Shown: in pieces, positions 48,001 through 60,452 of the stretch
Numbering within the stretch: position 1 is the stretch's first letter
Layout: each line of letters begins with the position of its first letter
NCBI GenBank assembly: GCA_030248135.1
Contig: JASANC010000791.1
Span: forward strand, 124,001-188,000
DNA length: 64,000 bases
Direction of reading: 5' to 3'
Source: Theristus sp. LFF4_11
Taxonomy: Eukaryota; Nematoda; Chromadorea; Monhysterida; Xyalidae
Notes under the pieces: model-generated
Database searches by the model: none
What the model saw: the letters and a program-made list of their open reading frames with translations, nothing else
Told to the model about the DNA's origin: nothing
Translations under genes and position numbers: made by a program

Positions 48001-51000
48001 CACCGAGCAGCGAGTGGCATGTGATGGTCAATGGGCTCCTCAAATGAATGTATGAACCTTCTGTATTAGCACATGTCTCTGTGTGTGTGTTGCTTATGGT
48101 GACATTGGTGGCATGGCATCTGGCATCGATGTGTTCCGGCCAACTGGTATGTTGCCCTGCGTGTCACTAGTTAACTGTTGTGATCGAAAGCTTGTGCTCC
48201 CTGGAGACGCCGCACTGGCAGCACACAGGGTGGCTCCGGCTCACATTCAGTTTTATTGTTCGTTTTTACGCCACATTTGACTTCAATTTGACTTGTTGAA
48301 TCCAGAGAATCCTGGCATTCATTTTGACGAAAAAAATCAATTCAGAGGCCACATTTCGGTTGCAATGAAGCACCATTTTTGCTTCACGAATGAAAAACGA
48401 AAATGTTTCGCTGGAAAACAACACGTGTTTTGACATTAAAAAATCCACTGAAACACACACAAGCACGGTCGTTAAAGGCCCGTGTTCCGGTATTTTATGG
48501 CTTATTGCACCCGATGTTTGCGTTCTGTTTTTTTTCTCGGATGTTTATCAACTGTGTAATTTCTATTTTTCATTTCGTCCAATTCACAAAATGGTTGATC
48601 AAAAATATAGGTTCCAACAAACAAAAAAGCGCACACATGTTTTCCTGCCACTGCTCTGTACGTACCAGTTTGTTGGTCTGTATAACATCGCGACTATGAA
48701 TCGCTGTGCGTTTTGATGAATGGATGTTATGCACGCTGCTGCCTCTGCACAGTCAGCGTGGTGTTTGGCTGCCTTTTCACAATTCGACTCCATCAGCGTT
48801 GTACTGCAGCCGGTTGACTATGCGCTTATCCAACAGCTATCATTGCAGTACTCCTTGACTTGCGTTTGTTTGCTCCTGTTACGACAAAACATTCAGTTTG
48901 GTTTGTTGAGAACAGGATTTCACTGTCAAACTGTTTTTGCGTAACCAATCAACCAAAAACGTGCAATGTAGCTTGACTCGCTGTATATTCATTAATGAGA
49001 ACTATATTCGCCTGTATCATGTCATTTGTCATTTGTTTCAAAACCCACCCAACTGATTTGGTTGGAAAAAGGCTAGATGCAGATCAGACGTTCAGCGATG
49101 CGAGCGACTGTGATTCGTGGTTAATAAATTTACCACTGATAAAGTTAAGACAGGCGCCTTCGTTGCGTACCATCTGGTTTGATTTGCGCAGCTGATAGGT
49201 CACACAAACACGCACTGTCAGCTGCGTTGATTTATGTTCGGCAAAAAAGTTTTTGGCAATAGTTTGTAAAAATGTGCCGTTGTAGTATGTGTTTATGAGC
49301 CTTCTCTACCACTGCTTCGTCTCGCCTCGCCGCCTAAGGCTCGATCTGATTAGCTGAATTAAGTTTAGCAACTCTGGAATTTGATCGGCGACAACGTGCG
49401 CTTCCGCGTGCGCACCTTCGAGATCTTCGAGGGACCGCAGTATCTGATCGCGGTCGTCGTCGAGGAGTTGACCAAGGATGAGTTCTATCTGCTCGGAATG
49501 CGTCAGGGCATCCTGCGTAGTCCGATGGCACGAACCGCCTTTGAGCTGCTGGACCAGCGCATCATCGCGCTCGAGCAAGTGCCCAGAGACCGCATGATCA
49601 CGCTGCGGCTCGGCAGCATGAAATCCCGGTTTTGTAATCGATGAAGCGAACTGATCTTGTTTGTTACGGAACGATATCATTTTATCACTAAGCTTGTGCA
49701 ATTTTCGACAGGACATTTTTTGTCGTCTTTTCCCGGTGTGTGGATCATTGAACAGTCGTGTTTCGACGTGATTGTAACTTCATATCATGAGTATTGTGTT
49801 TTTGGCAATTGTGTATCAGTGGTTCAACTGCTTGAAAGCCAGCGAAACTTTAGAATGAAAACCGAGTGAAACTGGAAGTGAAAAGTGAAGAAAGTAAAAC
49901 AAAAAAAAACGACAAACCTTGGCTGGCAGCGATGAATACGGCTCATCAAACAACGACCACATCCGTGGCTTCACGCGCATCCACCACGTGATCCTGCCCG
50001 CGTAGTATTCGTCCTCCCAGCCGAAGTTCTTCATGACCTCCTCTCGATCCGGCTTGCGGTCCGGGTCGAAGTCAAGGCGATCGATAACAGCCAGTGTCTC
50101 TTGAGTGTCTCTGAAACGATCAAATCTACCGTTTTATCGAGTAACAGACTTATCCTTTGCCAGATGTGTTTACTGATTTTATTTGCATTGGCAAACGAAT
50201 AGCATCAATTTAGGCGTTGATTTTAGGCAGGACTAAATTAGAATGGTGAACAGAACGCTGTGAAGGACACCCATCGGGTTTTTCTGTCACATCCCTGGGG
50301 ATTCGTTCTACTTTTACAAAATAATGGTCGGAAACAGCTTGTGGTCGCCATAATTTCTGATGTGTCGCACTCTGTCGCCACTTTACACTTGCCTGTGCTG
50401 CGTGTACGTCATCCAACAGCAAGGCTCCACTTGGTTCGCGTCGAGACCCCAGTATTCGAGTTCATCCTCGAACAATGGGCCGCACACGTCGGTTGGATAG
50501 TGTAGCTTGCCAGTGCGGTAGTAGTTGAGCACCTGAACTGGTGTGTGTTTGTTGGAATGTTGACTTAGATTAGATAGATTATGGTGTGTTTTTGGAACCC
50601 TTGATTTCGACAATTAGTTCTACTTTGCCGTTAGCAAGTGAACTGATACTATAAAGCAGCACTGTACGGAATAGCCGATTAAACACGGCAGCTTTTTTCA
50701 GGGTGGTAATTCAAAATGGCCAAAGTAACCCGGCTCTATTTAGGGGACACGGATCACTTTACAAATTTTGAATTCCCGCGTCATGCATAAACTGTTTACG
50801 TATCAATGCGTGCATTGAGTGTCGAGACCAAAATTAAAGCTACTAGTTTTATTCGGAATGTCCGTAGCGTCACTATCTGACCTGTCCGAAGACCTGCGGA
50901 TGTCTATCGAAGAAGTATTCATTGAGCACCCTGTCGTAGTTCGCCTGCGCCGGCGTCAGTCGTGACAGCCGCGTCGCCGGGATCTTCTTGAGCGTCGCTT

Positions 51001-51052
51001 GATATGTTTCGTGTCTGATGCCACCGACGTTCAGCACGATGCGGTCATCCAT
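45006..51052 (-). CDS. Shaw: Shaw/Kv3-type voltage-gated potassium channel
   Basis: Forms tetrameric K+ channels that repolarise excitable membranes. Exons in coding order: 51052-50882, 50532-50393, 50110-49918, 47659-47539, 47416-46852, 46659-46473, then one of 46420-46279 or 46219-46087, then 45735-45370 and 45238-45006. The total is 705 or 702 residues, both in frame. The T1 tetramerisation domain (about 1-100) starts [15 protein letters not shown]1 begins near residue 169, S4 reads [11 protein letters not shown], and the filter TVGYGD lies at 395-400, followed by S6 with PVPVIVSNF and the Shaw hallmark RRRVLPIEQ. The intron after exon 2 uses a GC donor (AG|GCAAGT), required by phase. The start MDDR was chosen because it has a good context; upstream in-frame ATGs (to about 51190) could add 46 residues. 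The tail is acidic and Ser/Thr-rich. Last-exon frame is less certain, since other frames are also open. Confidence 0.93.
46087..46219 (-). CDS. Shaw: Alternative tail exon B of the Shaw-type channel
   Basis: A 133-nt segment with the same entry phase 0 and exit phase 1 as exon A. It encodes about 44 residues from VKRQARQIN to ALIKEAESK. Its ending resembles that of exon A (LI.K..E.K then S after splicing), which suggests an old exon duplication. Confidence 0.65.
46279..46420 (-). CDS. Shaw: Alternative tail exon A of the Shaw-type channel
   Basis: A 142-nt open segment between an acceptor ending TACAG and a donor AAAA|GTACGA. It enters in phase 0 after LPIEQ and leaves in phase 1, giving about 47 residues that start [10 protein letters not shown] and end near HLIHKSENK. 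If not spliced out, a stop follows four codons later. It cannot be joined to exon B without losing B's frame, so it is read as an alternative to it. Confidence 0.6.
47660..49917. other. Large intron 3 of the Shaw-type channel
   Basis: A 2.26-kb intron between the T1-S1 linker exon and the S1 exon, bounded by GTTTGTC and TTCCAG. Apart from the GC-rich exon-like ORF on the opposite strand (49369-49634) it holds only A/T-rich sequence and no recognised element. Confidence 0.7.
49369..49634 (+). CDS. Unidentified GC-rich exon-like ORF inside channel intron 3, opposite strand
   Basis: A stop-free segment of about 88 codons, bounded upstream by an acceptor-like TTTAG at 49364-49368 and downstream by a donor-like T|GTAATC. 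Nearly every codon ends in G or C, as in the window's real exons and unlike the A/T-rich intron around it. The translation contains [31 protein letters not shown] and [12 protein letters not shown], with no low complexity. I do not recognise the family. It could be an exon of a nested gene, a retrocopy, a transferred or viral relic, or part of a gene moved by a transposon. The reverse strand is also open (49306-49716) but its Ala/His/Asp/Glu-rich reading looks like the antisense shadow. Confidence 0.4.
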
Positions 51053-54000
51053 GGAGTGTGCGCCCGGCACGCCTGCGGGCACGGTGACACCGGTTTTCGG
51101 AGATTTGAAGGCGTTTTCGAAAAAATAGTTATTGCTTTTTGTAGTTTCTTTGCAATTGAAAACTTGAACTGGAATCATCAGCTTCTCTGACATTACTTTG
51201 CTTCTTGTAAGCTGCCACAGGAATCGTAAAGCGATGAAAAAGAAAGATGAAAGAAGATGAAGATCCCAAGTACTTTTGACGTTGAGTGGGAACGGGTTGT
51301 TTTGAAATGTACACATACAATATTGTAGCACATGTAATCTCCCACTAACAAACAAACGTCAATTCAACTGCGAAATCATACCAAAAAACAACCAAAACCA
51401 ATAAATCTCACGTGCGCAGATTCTTCAAACGCAGCGAATGATCATGTTAAATTCAGCGGAAATATTTTGTAAAAGTTGATCTGAAAATCATTGAGAAAAC
51501 TAAAATGCAAAATTATACGGACCAAAACATGTTTTGCTGAAAAAAATCACACGCAACACGTTTTTTGCAGCCGCGCACCTTATTGAAAAACTTGGGCGTA
51601 GATACAAAATGTGAAACATGTGCATGTAATGGCAAACCGAATTATGGTGAACACCTTCATCTGATAGACAGCGTAGCTGGCTGATGAACTTGAACCCATA
51701 TTTACAGGCAGTTTTCGAACGTGGTTCAGCGTTTTGAACATTCCAATGCTATAAAAATACAATGTATCGATAGTACTAGAAGCACTTGCTTGCAAGTATC
51801 ACCAAACAAGTACCTATATAGTCTGAAACTGACCATAGCGGAAAGTTACCATGTATGCAAAAAAATTAACCTTTGAACACAAGATCAGCGAAAACATAAC
51901 AACATCTAACAACTGGCTTACTTAAGCGACATTGCACTGGCAGGCATTTTTTCCGTTGAGAAAATAGCTGCTGAGGTTTACTATGACAATAAACGGGTTG
52001 CACATATTGGAACATAAAAAGCTACCATATGACAAAATATTTTAATGCAATTTTTGCAGCTGTACGTATATCTTTTCGTTTTTGCAGCCAAGCATTTGCA
52101 ACTTTGCATGTTCAAAGGCAATCCATTCTCTGCAGCAACTGTCGCAGCTGATGCTTTGTCTGTTTGTCTGGCAAAGTTTTTTCCAACAGCGGTGTCGAGC
52201 TCTTTAAGAAAAAGCGCTGTTTCACAATATTTTCTAACATTATATACACACGTTCGTTTGATTCTGAGATCCTGAAACCATCCGAAATTTACGGTGTCCG
52301 TTTAACGATTTTTTTAATTGACAACAATGTACCATCTTGATAACATTTTCGATAACACGGCACCGGTTTGCCATACACCACGGCATGACAGCGATCACCA
52401 CTACACGTTTATGACGACTCAATTACTTGTCTTTGAAACAACACACCTACAATTTGTAATGCAACCAACCAACCGCAGTAACCGAAGATCTGAGAAAACA
52501 TTTTGTGCCAAGTTGCGCGTTTTTTTTTGTTTTCAAGTCAGCTGCTGTTGCTGACTACAGAAAAAGATAGCTGAGATTGGGAAAGCTGTTAAATCAGCAT
52601 TCTCGAGCAATGGTATCGCGGTAAAAACAATGCAAATGACAAATTGGCCGACATTATTGCGCCGGTGCAACCGGTGTGTGTGTGTGTGTCTGTGTTTGTC
52701 ATTGAGTGTTTCTGAATGTGCATTGCAACGCAACATTAACATCAGCGGCCACTTTGCCAAAGCCCCGTAAAACACACCATGAACTAGATTTTTTCTCCGT
52801 TTTTTTTTGTTGAAAATCCGCTCTCGAGCCCGGCCGGCCAGTGAAACAAACGGATGCGCTGGTGGTGTGGTACTGCTCACTTTTCGCGTCTGCTTATGCC
52901 TTCATTCGTACACTGGCAGTGCACTTTCCCAACATATGTACATTCGGCTTGCCCGCTGGTTTTGCGCATGTTTGCGATTGTAAAAAGCGTGCGCTCTCGC
53001 AAGTAATTTTCTCGTCTAACGGACTGTTGTAGCTGCAGCAAATCTTTGTGAAACACACACACACACACAAATGTCCACCGTGTATGCCGAATTCCGAAAA
53101 TAAACTTGTCAACGCGTGCGTCGCCTTCTCACCAGATATCCAACGATATGATCCTTGTGCAACATGGGCTGTATATCAATCGCTGGCTTTTAAAAGTTTT
53201 AAACTATTTTGTTGCTGCGGTTTCAAAGAAACCAATAAGGCACTGTGAATCAAATTATTTGGAATCTAGTATCTGCGGGAACGTGTGTTTAGCAAAAAAG
53301 TGATTTTGGTCACAAAAAGTATCTTACCTCGCTGTCATGACTAATGTTGCTACAATTAAGCAAGACAGATGGATAATATCAGTAAAACGTTACTAGACCT
53401 GCAGTGTCCAAGTACAAAAATGCTCGCACTTTTCCGCGCGGCCATATTTTACATTTATGAGTTCATGAAAGTGATGTGCAGCACAAAAAAAGGCGTTGAT
53501 GCCGCAGTTTATATATGATGGCATGCAAAATGGCCCGAAGCCACAAGTTGTCACGCCGAAGAACTTGAGAAATGAATCGAGAAAAAAATGTAGATACATG
53601 TTTCTGGGCAGCGAATCGTGCTCAGCGGCATAATTTTGTCAGCGTCAAACTGCGTGCACGAGAATAAATAACACATAAAAATGAATGCGTGTTGGTCGCG
53701 GTTCATATAAAGATGCACAACACAATAAAGACAGAAAGTACAAATATGAGGACTGATAGCATAAAATATCTGTATAAATGCCACTGTAAATGAAGCTAAC
53801 TCAACTTGTCAGCACGCGTGAGCTGAGTGCAGCATGCCTTTCACGTTGCACAGTGCAGTTCTTAGGCATTCAGTTATTGCAGCGTTGACGGGTGGTTCAG
53901 ATTAGGTCGACGTCGACAGTTACTTGAATCACGTTTTCAAATTTTTAATTACATGATCACTCAGGCGAACCAAACATTTGAAGAAATCCAACAGTTATAA

Positions 54001-54887
54001 AACGCTGCAAAAAGTAACTTTGAAATCACCATGTTGAAACGAGTAACGAAAGCGCTGCTAAAATCGTCGCTCAGAAAATTTTGCTGGGCAATCCTCCGCC
54101 AATGATACGTGCAGTTAGGGGAAATCTGTACAGTAAATCCTCCACGTACCTCTTGCAGATTTCCTGAACTTTTTCACAGTGAGTGGCGTTTGTACTTTGT
54201 GAATTCCACTGGGCAACATAATTCAGCAGAAACGGCAATTGTCCGTTGAGTTTTTAGCTTGACAGAGCCCGAGTTTTGTAGTTTTTTTGAAATCGGTCGG
54301 TTTTGTGTCGTTCGGCTGCTTGCGGCATCAAAACTTGCAATTTCACCGCTGAGTAAAAACGAAAAAATTCATTGGAAAACATAACGAAAGTTATCCTGGG
54401 AAGAAAACACACAACCACACGGTCAATCTGAACTGAACCAAAGTTTTAAGTCACAACAAACGGCTGTAAAAAATAATGAGCAACAATTGAACCAATGAGA
54501 GAAAGCTGATGTAACATTGAACAAAAATCGTTTTTAACCGAATTGAGATTGCATTTGGGTATGTCATATGCTTTTGTCACAAAAACAAGCAAAAAAGAGC
54601 GAAAATGTTGTTCCAAATTTTGTTACTTGAGTATTCATAAATCTGATTCATTTTCAATTCAAATTTACATGTATGATTCTAACTCATAAATTACCTATCA
54701 GTGTTGTGACCAAGAAATGCGATAGAGAGGACTGTGAGAAAAAATGAGAGGAAGTCGAGAGAAGTGCTCTGAATTCCAGAGTCTGGAACACTAAAAAACA
54801 AGCGTGGTCTTCACAAGTATACCTTGTATCACGATAGGGGACGGACTCGTGGAAAGTTCTGTTGAAGGCGCCGTGCTAGTGAACGCA
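51053..54887. other. Intergenic stretch upstream of the channel gene, with microsatellites
   Basis: This contains the 5' flank and possible upstream start codons or leader exon of the channel. Simple repeats: (GT)n about 52674-52689 and (AC)n about 53053-53069. No other gene can be supported. Confidence 0.55.
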
Positions 54888-55579
54888 CAGGGTGATAAAA
54901 AAACGTCAATTTTTACAACGCTTCGATCTCGCGACTGTATTGACGTCTGAAAGCTGAAATTTGCATTAATTATAGTCGTTTGAACGCCATTTATTATGTC
55001 AAAATTTCAGCCGAAAATATGAACTCTGTTAGCCGCAACGGTACTTTTATACAAAATTTTACATTTTTTTAATTTTTCAAGCGTCGGGATACACGTCAAT
55101 ATCATCATTCAAGTTTTCTTCTGGCAATATCACACTGTCTTTTGGTTCACTGTTTGTTATCTGCTTCATAATTGACTTGTTTTGGTTGCTTAAACTGTTC
55201 AATTGTCCGCCGTTGAGCAGATCAACAGCTCACTCCATCGAAAAGTTTTGCAAGGCTTCAGGCATCGCTTGCGAGCGGTCATTGAAATAATGGTGGACAC
55301 TCTGAACAGTTTTAAAGCAACCAAAACAAGACAATTATGGAGCAGATGACAGTGAAACAGATGATTTAGACGACGTGATATTGCCAGAAGAAAACTTGCA
55401 CGATGATGATGACGTCTATTCCGATGCTTGAAATTGTAAAAAAACTGTGAAAACTTTAAATTTTTACACGATAAATAGCGTGCTAAGGACTGCAAGTAAT
55501 GCAAATTTCAGCTAGTTCAGACGTCAATGCAGTCGCGAGATCGAACCGTTTCAAAAATTGACGTTTTTTGATAACTCTG
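54888..55579 (+). mobile_element. Defective mariner-type element, 692 bp, long inverted repeats
   Basis: Ends CAGGGTGATAAAAAAACGTC and CAGAGTTATCAAAAAACGTC (right end complemented) open inverted repeats of about 95 bp that include GATCTCGCGACTG and GACGTCTGAA. TA follows the right end at 55580-55581, and the left equivalent is CA. The flanks themselves are complementary (GTGCTAGTGAACG on the left, its complement on the right), so the element sits at the centre of a palindrome. Confidence 0.8.
55194..55355 (+). pseudogene. Mariner transposase C-terminal fragment
   Basis: The plus-strand frame reads LSAVEQINSSLHRKV then LQGFRHRLRAVIEIM, the pattern near the end of mariner transposases (a basic helix with F..RL..VI). 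Only about 50 codons are open. The DDE catalytic region is lost, so it is an inactive remnant. Confidence 0.55.
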
Positions 55580-55581
55580 TA

Positions 55582-58500
55582 CGTTCACTAGCACGATATC
55601 TTCAACTTGCTTTCCTTGAGTACGACCCCAACACGGGAACCCCGTAGCAGTGAGTGTTTTCGGAAACCAAGAAAAACTGCTGAAACCGAAATGCAGAAAA
55701 CCTGACCAGCCGTGAATCCACGTGGTTGGTGGCTCCCATCACGCGCCCCGGTCGTTGCGAGATGTCCACTTAAATTCGCGGACGTTCGCGCCAACGCAAG
55801 CACCGCGTTCATGCTCGGCGTCGTTCAAAAACAATTCTTGATTGATGAAATTTGGATAAAAATAAGGGTTTATTTGATCCAATTCGCGCACTCATTATTT
55901 CAGATTATTTCAAATCGACACTTGCATTGTTTATGTATGCATGAAGCTACTGGATGCTCGTATTTTGAATGTCATGTTTTCGATTTATATCTGAGCGTTC
56001 TATCTGCAAAGTAAATCAAAAAAATAACAACTTTTTTGTTAAAAACTCGAAAAGAAAAGTTCACATGTGTTTGATATTAAATGACAAGGCAAACCAAACA
56101 TTACATTCGGTAGCAAAGAGATGTTCAAACAAGAAATCAATGTTGGTGCCTTCAGTAAAGCCGTTAATGTTTAATTAAAATATTGCAAGATGTTAATAAA
56201 CAATGGAAATCTCTTGAAGATTACATGAATTTCAAACTTAAAAATGTCAAACGCAACAAAGTTTTCCATTGGCACAATTGAATCAACCACTGTACATTTC
56301 CGGACTGGGCGGGAGCCCACCCTTATCACGTGGTGACTTCTTTTTGGTTTGGAGTTTCACAGGGACTGTTTTGTTTATTATTTGTTTTGCTTAATTTGGT
56401 TATGCAGCGGTGGTGGAATCGTAGCATGGCAGTGAAAGTAAACTGTACAAATAGACTCCACTGTTGGAAAGCCAATGCTGAAAAGCTACGAAGCAGCTAA
56501 TGAGCAATATTCAACTGAGCAGCAATATTCTGTGCGAATTTTTTCTTTTCTGGCTTCGGTTTCTTTCTTTCTTATGCTTCTCGTGCGAATCTGCAGAGAC
56601 AAAAAAGTAAATTGTAAAAAAGGGATGCGCCGCTGAATTGTGTCAATTTTGTTAGTTTCTGTTGACAGTTAATGGAACACAGCCTATGCTTGGTTTGAAA
56701 AGTTTGCTTTTAATCCACGTTACAAAACCAAAAATTATAAGTGACAATGATGTTTTTAAAAAAAGTGGGAGTACGAATGAAAAGCAGTGGTGTCACGTAA
56801 GTGAGCCACGCTTGGTTAAAAATGAAAATAAAAAAAACTGCGTTTACACAGCTGCGCCGTCATCCATGATTACACCTTTCAGCTTAAACAAATACGAAAT
56901 CGAACATATTTTTACACTATTGATTGCGTTTCAACCCGATTGCATCCAATAAGACACTTCACCGACATGTACATAACATAATAATACATGCTGAATGAGT
57001 ATCACAGAGATTATGACATAAGTGCAAAACCATGTACGTGTACACGAACGAAGCTATATTGCAAAACACGTAAAAATAAGCTTGAAGGAAAAAAGACGTC
57101 ACAATCAGAAAAAGCAGCGGTTCGCAACGCAACATCAAAATCAAGCCAGTACGTGTACCGTACGTAAGTTTCACCGATTAGTCGAAAGACGGGTACCGAT
57201 TTCCCTCGAGAACAGAGAAAATTGATAAGGAACACAGAAGATGTGGCTGCGTATCCCGGTGTTGAATCGTTGGTTTTCCGCTAAGGTGTATAGCAGATCC
57301 CATGTGTTAAAAGGACATATTTAACATGTGTAACAAATAACATATTTAACAATAAATGAAAAAAAAAAGATGAGTTGACATTTAGAGTTTGTGTGCGTCG
57401 ATTTAGAAAAATTTCAGTCAAAAATTTTTTTAATTGTATTAATTGTGATGAGAATTCAGTCGGCTTGCTATGCACGACTGATCATCTTTTCTTCGTCGAA
57501 CCGAAATGAAGCTTTTTAAGGTAAAAAATCAACCTTTAGAAAGCGAACAGCTGAACCTCCAATGTTCTAAACAGTTTTAGAGTTTTTCAGCAGAACCAAA
57601 TACATTCACATAAATTAACCAGTTTCTGACATTCGACTTTGCTTTTTTCATACCGCTAGCTACTACAGCGTGCATGTGTATGAGCTACTGACATGTCAAT
57701 GTAATTTTTTTTGTTTTGGCCTCCGAACGAAAACTACATCGATTATGATAGCCAATTTAGCTAAAATGTCCTTATTATATTACCGACATTCTTAGCATAT
57801 AAACCAACATACAATGTACTTCCCGTTTACCGCTCAAGAAAGATACTGTTAGTTACTGGCGATTTATTGGGCAATAAAAACGCTGAAAACGGATAATAAC
57901 TGAAGTCGTGTGTTTAAGCAAAAAAACCCTCGAGCTGGAACAACGTATTTTTTGTTTCTTTACTGGTCTGGTAGACAAACAAAAAGAGCAGCAGACATTT
58001 GCATCTTGCAAGATATAGAAAGAGAAACACCTATAATGGCGACTCACAAACTGTCGGCAGGAATGCTGTTGGAACAAATAAATTGCAATATGTGGTTGTA
58101 GAATAAATGTTTTCGCTGAAATACTTTCCAATAAAAACTAATATAAATCCGTAGATCGTAAAAATGGACACCCGAATTCACACGGAACATTCAGACAAGC
58201 CCGAAACAGGAACACGCTACGCTCTGCACTCGGCGCGTCTCACAGCACTGGTGTGTAGCGTTCAACTTTGGCTACTGTAAATTTGCGCTAACACAATATC
58301 ACATCTTCACGCAAAAAATTGTGAACTTCCAATTACATATAATGTTTTTTTTCGAACTTTCATTTTTCGCCAGAGAACGCACAGATGGGACATGAAAAAA
58401 TTTGGAACAGCAAAATCTCGGACGCGACATGCAATGCGGCTGACAGCGGCAGCGCACTGTAGCGCTAATAAATGCAATATGACGTGCGCACGTGATGAAG

Positions 58501-60452
58501 CGCGGTATGCGTTCGCTTTTTGAATTCTCGTTGACAAATCTAATGCACTCTTGTAAGGGCTTTTTTTGAAAAATTCAAAACATTCCAATGAGAGAGACAG
58601 AGAGAAAGTGCACACTACAATCGGCTTTTAACTATTTGTATATTCATTTTGATTCTCAGTGCTTTTTCAGTTTTCGATGATATGGACGTAGACGGGTTGG
58701 GTGTGGAATAGAGCAGCGCTTGTGTTTGTGTTGTTTGTCCTGTTTGTCGACGGAAATGAAGCGGTAACGGCAGTCGCGCAATCCCTCACAAACAAGCGCA
58801 TACTAATTTGAAATTGTTGAAAAACCGATATACCAATCCTGAAAATGTACAAAAAGGCAAGATTAGACACTTTTTGGGATGCGGAAGAGGTGGAACAAAA
58901 ATGCAAAAGCGACCAACAAAAGATCACCAGGCAAACTCAATGAATACCAATACACCAGTACACCATATGCTGTCGTACATACATACATGTCATTTATCGT
59001 TTTGTTTGCTCCTTTTTTACGAGCAGCATGCTTTAATTTATATTCGTTCTAATGAAATCGGTCTTGCCGCACAAGAAAAAAGACACTGGACTTTGGACAA
59101 AAAAGTAAACCGTTAGATTATTTTTTCTCGAATAAAGCGGCACGAACATTCCAGCTCTACGGCAATATGTTTTTGCGGAGCTTTTTCTCTTTTTAGCGTG
59201 TTATTTTTTTGTTGTCGAAACGGTGAGTAAAACGTGAACTATTTGTTAACCATTTGGCATTTACGCATTAAAGAAAAGCATTTTGTGCGATCAAAATAGT
59301 CTCGGTCAGTGTGATACTCTATTTGATGCGTGGAGATGTGTCGAACTTCATGTAACTTGTGTACTCGTTACGCGTTGCTGAACAATAATAGGCGTTTTCT
59401 AAAAATATATATGTAATTGTTGGGATCGACTTCCGATTGGCAAACCGAATGTGCAGAGCACTACTTTCAATTCGAAAGAACTGGCCCAATAAGTGGGGGT
59501 GTTATGTACGAACGACGGAGTGATTATAGCGGTGAATGCGTGCAACACATTCCAAATATCTAATTTCCAAGCACAGGGGGCGGAGAGATTGCCAAGTTCG
59601 CAGTTGCCCGCTTGCACACAACGACGCCAGCGCCAGCTGTCGGCTGTGTGCGCTGCACGTCAGCAGTGGCGCCGGGCTTGCCAGCAGAACGTGCACCACT
59701 TCATCCAAACATCGTTGCACCGGTGACTTTTAGTGTCCACGCTTCTTCAAGAATCTATCGAAAACTAGTTTTGCGCTGTTTTTGCTGAACAGTTTTATCA
59801 ATGATGCATGTTTCTGATGCAACTGAAACGATGGCAAATTCGTGCAAAAATTAAATTGACAAAATTTAGTTTGACGCGTTTTTTCAGTGTCCATCATCAT
59901 CATCTGCCCTGCATAAACGTTCAACGCTGCTCGCTCTGTCTGAAACTGTGTTTTCCACTGAAATAAAAAATGCGTGGCTGTTCGCACGTGTGGTGTAACC
60001 GTTCAATACAATTTGTTGTTCGTTTTTTTGTAAAAAAAGTAAAAGGAAAATCAACGGAAATCCACTCATTAGTCATGTGGTGATTTGAAAAAGTGAAAAG
60101 CGAATCAATCAATGCGCGTTGGTCTTTTGTCATATATTTTGCAAACGGTTTAATGTGAGCGTGAAAACCAGGATGATTTTTTAAAAGTTTTGCTGAGCGA
60201 ATCTTTATTTTTCCTTGTCTTCTGTCTTATTCAACATCACGGAAATTTCTTTTGTCATCTTTAGTTGCGTCAAAAACCATGAATACAGTCAATCAGTTTT
60301 TGCGAAAGTGAAATTTTAAAGTTTTTAATTCCAGCCACTGAAAGTAATATTTTGTTTTTTTTGTACACTGTTGATCGTTCAATGTCTTGCATCTTCTTGT
60401 GTCAAATTTCAGGATTTCCGGGGTTAAAAAATCCGATGTAGTTCAATCAACA
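55582..60452. other. Intergenic stretch without a supported gene
   Basis: A GC-rich minus-strand frame at about 55700-55812 starts with Met and looks exon-like, but it cannot be connected to other exons. The rest is A/T-rich with no convincing coding, RNA or repeat signal. Confidence 0.5.

Noticed and set aside
49306..49716. 136-codon open frame on the minus strand inside channel intron 3
   Set aside because: It is antisense to the GC-rich plus-strand frame, and its translation is rich in His, Ala, Asp and Glu, as expected for a shadow of GC-ending codons. The plus strand also has better splice-like borders.
55700..55812. GC-rich Met-initiated frame on the minus strand that looks like a first exon
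   Set aside because: No downstream exon in phase could be found, and the following sequence is a transposon flank. It is noted but not called.
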